From NCBI GenBank assembly GCA_963920575.1, contig OY986970.1, positions 26,121,869 to 26,185,868 of the forward strand: 64,000 nt of DNA. Direction: 5' to 3'. Each line of letters begins with the position of its first letter. The first letter of the stretch is position 1. Below are positions 60,001-64,000 of this stretch, piece after piece. The notes beneath the pieces were generated by a model, which was given only the letters and a program-made list of their open reading frames with translations, was not told where the DNA came from and searched no databases. Both the position numbers and the translations under genes were made by a program. The DNA comes from Narthecium ossifragum (taxonomy: Eukaryota > Streptophyta > Magnoliopsida > Dioscoreales > Nartheciaceae).

Positions 60001-60513
60001 GGGTATTTTCTCATTCAAGTCAGATGTCTTCAGCTTTGGAGTGTTGTTATTAGAGATTGTCACTGGAAAGAGGAATGCTGGTTCTCATCGCTGCGGCAAC
60101 TCCCTCTACCTTCTTGGATACGTGAGAATTTAATTCATACTTGTGGTTTCTATTGATTTAAAATTTAGTTATTAGCTGCTGACTGAGAAAAGTATTTGCT
60201 ACAGGCTTGGGAGTTGTGGAAGGAGAACAAGTATTTGGATTTGAAGGATCCATGTTTGTCGGATACATGCCCTGCAAATAAGCTCCGGCGATGCATGCAA
60301 GTTGCGCTCTTGTCTGTCCAAGAATGCGCTACGGATCGGCCAAACATGGTCGAAGTCATTCAGATGCTCACTAGTGAGAATGCCGATCTACCTGAACCTA
60401 AACAGCCAGCATTCTTCGCAGTGTTAGGTCAGGAAGCAGAAGCATCAAGACAGCCCACGTCTGGGTGTTGTTCATTGAATAATGTAACAATGTCCACTGT
60501 GGATGCAAGATAA
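56018..60513 (+). CDS. predicted chimeric receptor kinase: LRK10L ectodomain + DUF26/SRK-type kinase
   Basis: Exons as I read them: 56018-56792, 58677-58796, 58839-59065, 59280-59490, 59585-59822, 59971-60121, 60205-60513; all GT/AG and phase-compatible, 676 residues, TAA at 60511. Exon 1 is the duplicate of the LRK10L exon (signal peptide, GUB_WAK and WAK-associated Cys-rich ectodomain) and is fully open. Exon 2 gives a membrane helix ([20 protein letters not shown]) and a basic stop-transfer (WRWRKRWRG). Exons 3-7 encode a complete kinase of the DUF26/S-domain type: [11 protein letters not shown], Lys386 in IGVKRL, HRDMK with Asp483, DFG with Asp501, [11 protein letters not shown], and the class-typical C-terminus [11 protein letters not shown]. 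That kinase class normally sits on DUF26 or lectin ectodomains, not LRK10L ones. Alternatively these are two separate loci: a truncated LRK10L copy and a kinase that lost its own first exon. Each part is certain; their joining is inference. Confidence 0.6.
57070..57850 (+). other. intron 1 of the predicted chimera: diverged LRK10L intron remnants
   Basis: The stretch at 57700-57845 (TCTGCTTGTGTGGTCAGGAA ... ATCAGACTCATCCATTAC) matches 31080-31235 of the first LRK10L intron but with many changes. Between 57250 and 57660 is unrelated GAGCTCGAGCTC-type low-complexity DNA. Confidence 0.65.
57851..58516. mobile_element. foldback element in the chimera's first intron
   Basis: Ends are inverted over about 100 bp: left TTTTTTGTTTGAAAATACCC ... 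CTTATTGGTATTTGCTCTCCC; right, reversed, TTTGTTTTGCAAATAACCCC ... CTTATTGATATTTAC. The interior (57960-58310) has a related copy at 63525-63830. It begins exactly where similarity to the other LRK10L intron stops. No clean target duplication found. Confidence 0.6.
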
Positions 60514-62404
60514 GGGGCATTCTCTTTGTTCATAAAGATTGATAACTTCCTTTCCTACTTATTTTTTAGGAGCAGACTGGTATTGTCAGAGATCAAACTC
60601 TAAGCCTATGCTCTTAGGTCATGCTAGTGATCATAGTTATAATAAAAGAAGGTGAATTTAGTCACTTCAGTTGTATTCTACCAATTTCCATTTTTTTTGT
60701 CACTCTTCGGAGATTCTAGAGAGTGATTCCGGCTTTCGTAAGACTATAACTCGTGTTACGAAGCTTTTAGTTCCATGGTCTCCGTATATATATGTGAGCC
60801 ATTACCAATGAAATATATCAGTGCTTCACTTGCTGCTTTCATGTTTCTGATTCTGTTCGAGATTGCATGATTGGCGAGTCCGTTCAACCATGCTTGTTGA
60901 ACAATGGAATTTGAGAACAATTAGATTTCTGTTGAAGGAACAGAGTGCCAATGGAATTTGATTCCAACAAAAGTCCTGCATTTTTTGGTTAATTGTTGGC
61001 ATGCTATCTCAATAGCATTTTGGCATTGGTCTATATGTACTCATTTTGGCTGTATTTTCTATCGGAATGACTCGTTGAAAAGCTTTTTAAAGCGAAATCT
61101 TGTTCTGCTTTGCTTACATAACAAAATGAACAATGGATTCTCACAAACTTTGGCCCACAAACATGAACAATGAATGAGCATCCAACTTTCGAGCAAATTT
61201 GTTTACAATTTATATCTCGTGTTCCAGAAGAACATAGTTCTTTATCCTGAATCGTCCATTGCTCTATCTACAAATTATATTTCGTACAATGAGGAAATTC
61301 TGATGTGAAACAGAAAAACAAAAGAATTTCGCCTGAAACGGCTCTGTTACAAGCTTTCACATTCCTTCAAAGTTTTATATACAACACTTACACAAGCAAA
61401 GAAGAAAGACTGCAGTACCAGATCCCACAAACGCGCAGTGGGAATGTTCGAAGAAAATATTCAGGTAAGACTCTACATGTTTCTGGCCTTACTCTCCTCC
61501 ATACACAAGTAACTCACAACTGCTCATTACTACTCCGTTACCTCCGTTACCTCCGTTACCAAGCGACAGGTACCTGGTTAGAAAAGAGAAAAATGGGAAT
61601 GATGCTTTACCATTTCTTCTTACATAAGCAGTTTTTAGTGTACAGCATCCTGCTATTGAAGCAAAGAAAAGATATTTACTTGAGAACAATAACAATAATA
61701 GCTTCCTTTTGTATGAGAGGAAGATAGCCTTCATTGATGCAGATAGAAATCATAGGCTAACCTCTTCGAGCAGAATTAACCTCGGGTCCAAGAGAGACAG
61801 AAGGGAGAACAGAACAGTGTAAATCTCATACAAGCCAGTTGATTCTGCTGCTCCGCCATGGCGACGAGGTGTTGGTGATCAGCGGCGCCACGGAGAGTGG
61901 ATGCAGCTGTTTTTTGGCTGAGAAGGAAGGAGTAGGAGCCGGTCAAAATTGATTTAGCTGGACACACGTGTTGATCATCCATGCATGCCACGTCAGGTTG
62001 GCTAGGAATCACGACTCGAGGATGTTTGTTTCACTGAAATCTTTCGGAAAAGAGTGTGGAATGGAAGATGGAACGGGATGAAATGGAACGTTACTTCCAC
62101 TCACGTTTAGAAGTGAATTATACGGAATCTGGTCGGTCGCGGGCGTCTTACCGGATTTTTTTTATCATTATAAATCTAGACACTCCTGGTCGCAAACGGT
62201 CCTTATACCCATCGTCATCCCCATGGTCATGGAACGTCAACTTTTGTGTGCCGGAGAATGTGAACGGCAGCAAGACGAATTGTCCGCGCATAAGCCCTCC
62301 AAGAAGAAGACCGACAGCAGGAACACCAGCTAGCATATAGGAACCCCCCAAAAGTGATGTTGGTTTTGATAGAGTTGTAGCTAGTTTCTTTCGGATTTGA
62401 AGTC
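60514..62404. other. intergenic between two receptor kinases
   Basis: Holds the kinase 3' UTR at the left and the promoter/leader of the DUF26 receptor at the right. Three tandem CTCCGTTAC units occur near 61534-61560. The 140-codon frame at 61305 and others have no recognisable domain. Confidence 0.45.
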
Positions 62405-63176
62405 ATGGAATCCGTGCGTCTCGCGCGATGCTTTCGGATCCTCGCCATGGTGCCGGTCGCTCTTAGCTTGTGGAGGACTTCCATGGCAGATCCGCGAACC
62501 TCCATCGCCGGGGTATTCTGCAGCAACATCACATCTTCTTCTGGAGCTAGTGAGGCCAATCATTCTGTTCCTGCCTTTGACAATCTAAACAAAGTGGTCG
62601 ATGATCAGGGATACGGGACATCCGTGGTCGGGGGAGGTGGCCTGGATGACTTCTACGGGCTGGGTCAGTGTCTCCAGGACCTTAGTTCGGTGGACTGCAA
62701 GCTGTGCTTCTCTGAGATCAGATCGCAGCTGCCGAAATGTTTTCCTAAAACCGGGGGTAGGATTTACCTGGATGGGTGCTTTGGGAGATTTGACAATTAC
62801 TCGTTCTTCAATGAGATCGTGGATTCGGCTGATACGACCGTCTGTTCTTTCAACCAGAACAGCTCGGATGCGAAACGGTTCACTCTTGCCCTCGAAGATG
62901 CGGTCGGAAATGTGACCACCGAAGCTGCAAAGAATCAGGGGTATGCTACTGGTCTTGGATCCAACTCTCATGCGACGGTTTATGCTCTCTCTCAGTGCTG
63001 GCAGAACTTGGACGATGGACTCTGCTACAAATGTCTGAATGCCGCAGCTTCTTCGATTGCTCACTGCTCGCCAGCAACAGAAGGTCGCGCGCTTAATGCT
63101 GGCTGCTATGTCAGGTACTCGACAACGCTCTTTTGGAACACTTATCCAGGAAGCAATTCAGGTATCAGCAGTTCAG
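62405..63176 (+). CDS. cysteine-rich (two-DUF26) receptor-like kinase, first exon only
   Basis: Ectodomain exon of a CRK (CRK2/3-like) receptor; the rest lies beyond the window. The ATG at 62405 opens a signal peptide (hydrophobic ILAMVPVALSLW, about residues 10-29). Two gnk2/DUF26 domains follow, each with the C-X8-C-X2-C core: Cys89, 98, 101 (CLQDLSSVDCKLC) and Cys198, 207, 210 (CWQNLDDGLCYKC). Several N-glycosylation sequons are present (NIT, NHS, NYS, NSS, NVT). DUF26 folds resemble fungal-type lectins, and CRKs act at the plasma membrane in redox, immune and developmental signalling. The exon can end at either of two phase-1 donors, 63161 or 63176. The following intron contains a transposon copy. 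An in-frame reading past the donor to TGA 63262 is intronic. Confidence 0.88.
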
Positions 63177-64000
63177 GTATAGAACACCCTCGATTGGAGT
63201 TACTTTTCATGCTTAGTAAGCGTCTTCATTTCAATGCATTTAGATGGCTGCATGGTCCTTGATGAGGAAGGTGGGACTCCGGTATATAGAATTGATTTTT
63301 AGACTTCACACTTATCAACGCTTTAAGCAAGAATGTGCCATTGGTATTGCTTGGATTGAATGCCAGTTTACTGTCTAATAATCAGGAAACATAGAGTAAC
63401 TGGTTCTGAATTTGAGTACATACATGTGGTTCGATTCTGTACGGTACACAGACTTGGTTGCAAAAAGCCCCATAGGGTTAATTTTTCAGTTAAGAAAAAG
63501 AATTTTTTTAAGAATGTTCGGTTAAAAAAAAATACTAAAAGACATGAATGTCCCTATTGTAATTTTCATGCCATCGGGTTTGAATTTGACTATAAATCAA
63601 TCAATCAATCAATCAATTAAGGTTAAATTGATCACTCAATGGTAGTTTAGTGATTATTTCTTGAGTAGATTAGAATAATTATGAAATGTAAGAAGATATA
63701 AATGCCCGTATTGTAATCTCACTTTCCTATTGAATCGGAATTTGACCGATAAATGTCAATTAATCAATCAAGTGTAATTTGGTCATTACTTCTTAAGTGA
63801 GTTAAACTAAATAGAATTAGTTGTATTTATTAAAAGAATTGATTTTTTTTTTGGCATATGGGTACCTTTATTTTGGAAAATTTGTATTTTAGATTAACAC
63901 AAGTAATGTGGTAATGGTCATAAAGTTAAGATTGTCATTGAGTCGAATGCGAAGGATGCTGTTGATATTGTAAATGGTCATAGAGTTTGGCCCGAAGGGC
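63177..64000 (+). other. first intron of the DUF26 receptor (to window end), with transposon copy
   Basis: 63465-63830 is a diverged direct copy of the interior of the foldback element at 57851-58516 (shared TTTTCATNCCATCG, AATCAATCAATTAAGG, TGTAATCTCACTTTCC, GGTCATTACTTC). No kinase exon appears before the window ends. Confidence 0.65.

Noticed and set aside
1..64000. tRNA, rRNA or snRNA genes
   Set aside because: I looked for tRNA-like B-box and cloverleaf signatures and for rRNA cores and saw none; a covariance-model scan would be needed to exclude small or divergent ones.

Overview
The window is nuclear DNA from a flowering plant, probably a monocot. It has spliced genes with long introns, GC-rich and intron-poor small genes, LRK10L-type and DUF26-type receptor kinases, a type-2 lipid transfer protein, and a dense load of plant transposons (Ty3/gypsy, solo LTRs, Mutator-like and Harbinger-like elements). 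One 200-N scaffold gap lies at 36944-37143. I cannot name the species.

Layout. 1-9.8 kb: a small Cys-rich orphan protein (860-1153, +), a type-2 nsLTP (3036-3329, +) and a six-exon HSP90 co-chaperone p23 gene on the minus strand (9767 down to 4532) with a 3-kb first intron. 9.8-17 kb: gene-poor DNA with a decayed endogenous pararetrovirus fragment, a Harbinger-like element, AT-rich DNA and CT microsatellites. 17.3-18.9 kb: a four-exon class-I glutamine amidotransferase gene (GAT1_2.1-like) with twin hairpins just upstream of its TATA box. 19-27.6 kb: a 1.27-kb solo LTR, a GC-rich minisatellite, a 3.0-kb solo LTR of a family full of short phased repeats, and a 65-bp minisatellite. 27.7-36 kb: an LRK10L-type receptor kinase gene (29685-35953). 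36.6-40.5 kb: a Mutator-like element carrying a 94-bp tandem array, then GC-rich and AT-rich minisatellites. 40.7-52.6 kb: a Ty3/gypsy chromovirus-type element with both LTRs and a perfect 5-bp target duplication, inactivated by stops and a frameshift and interrupted by a second solo LTR of the same family as at 22.4-25.4 kb. 54.1-60.5 kb: a second copy of the LRK10L 5' region and ectodomain exon, followed on the same strand by seven-subdomain-intact DUF26/SRK-type kinase exons. 62.4 kb to the end: the first exon of a two-DUF26 (cysteine-rich) receptor kinase that runs out of the window.

The most interesting object is the 56018-60513 locus. The duplicated LRK10L ectodomain exon ends in phase 1, and the downstream transmembrane exon of a different receptor-kinase class also begins in phase 1. 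Splicing them gives one uninterrupted 676-residue reading frame: a possible chimeric receptor with a polysaccharide-binding-like ectodomain on a DUF26/SRK-like kinase. The duplicated segment also shows an odd identity gradient: the first 2.4 kb looks identical to the other copy, the next 0.5 kb carries scattered changes, and the intron beyond is clearly diverged. That fits gene conversion or an assembly artefact better than a single recent duplication. Exon boundaries throughout were placed by hand from GT/AG sites, phase and family resemblance; no transcript evidence was available.
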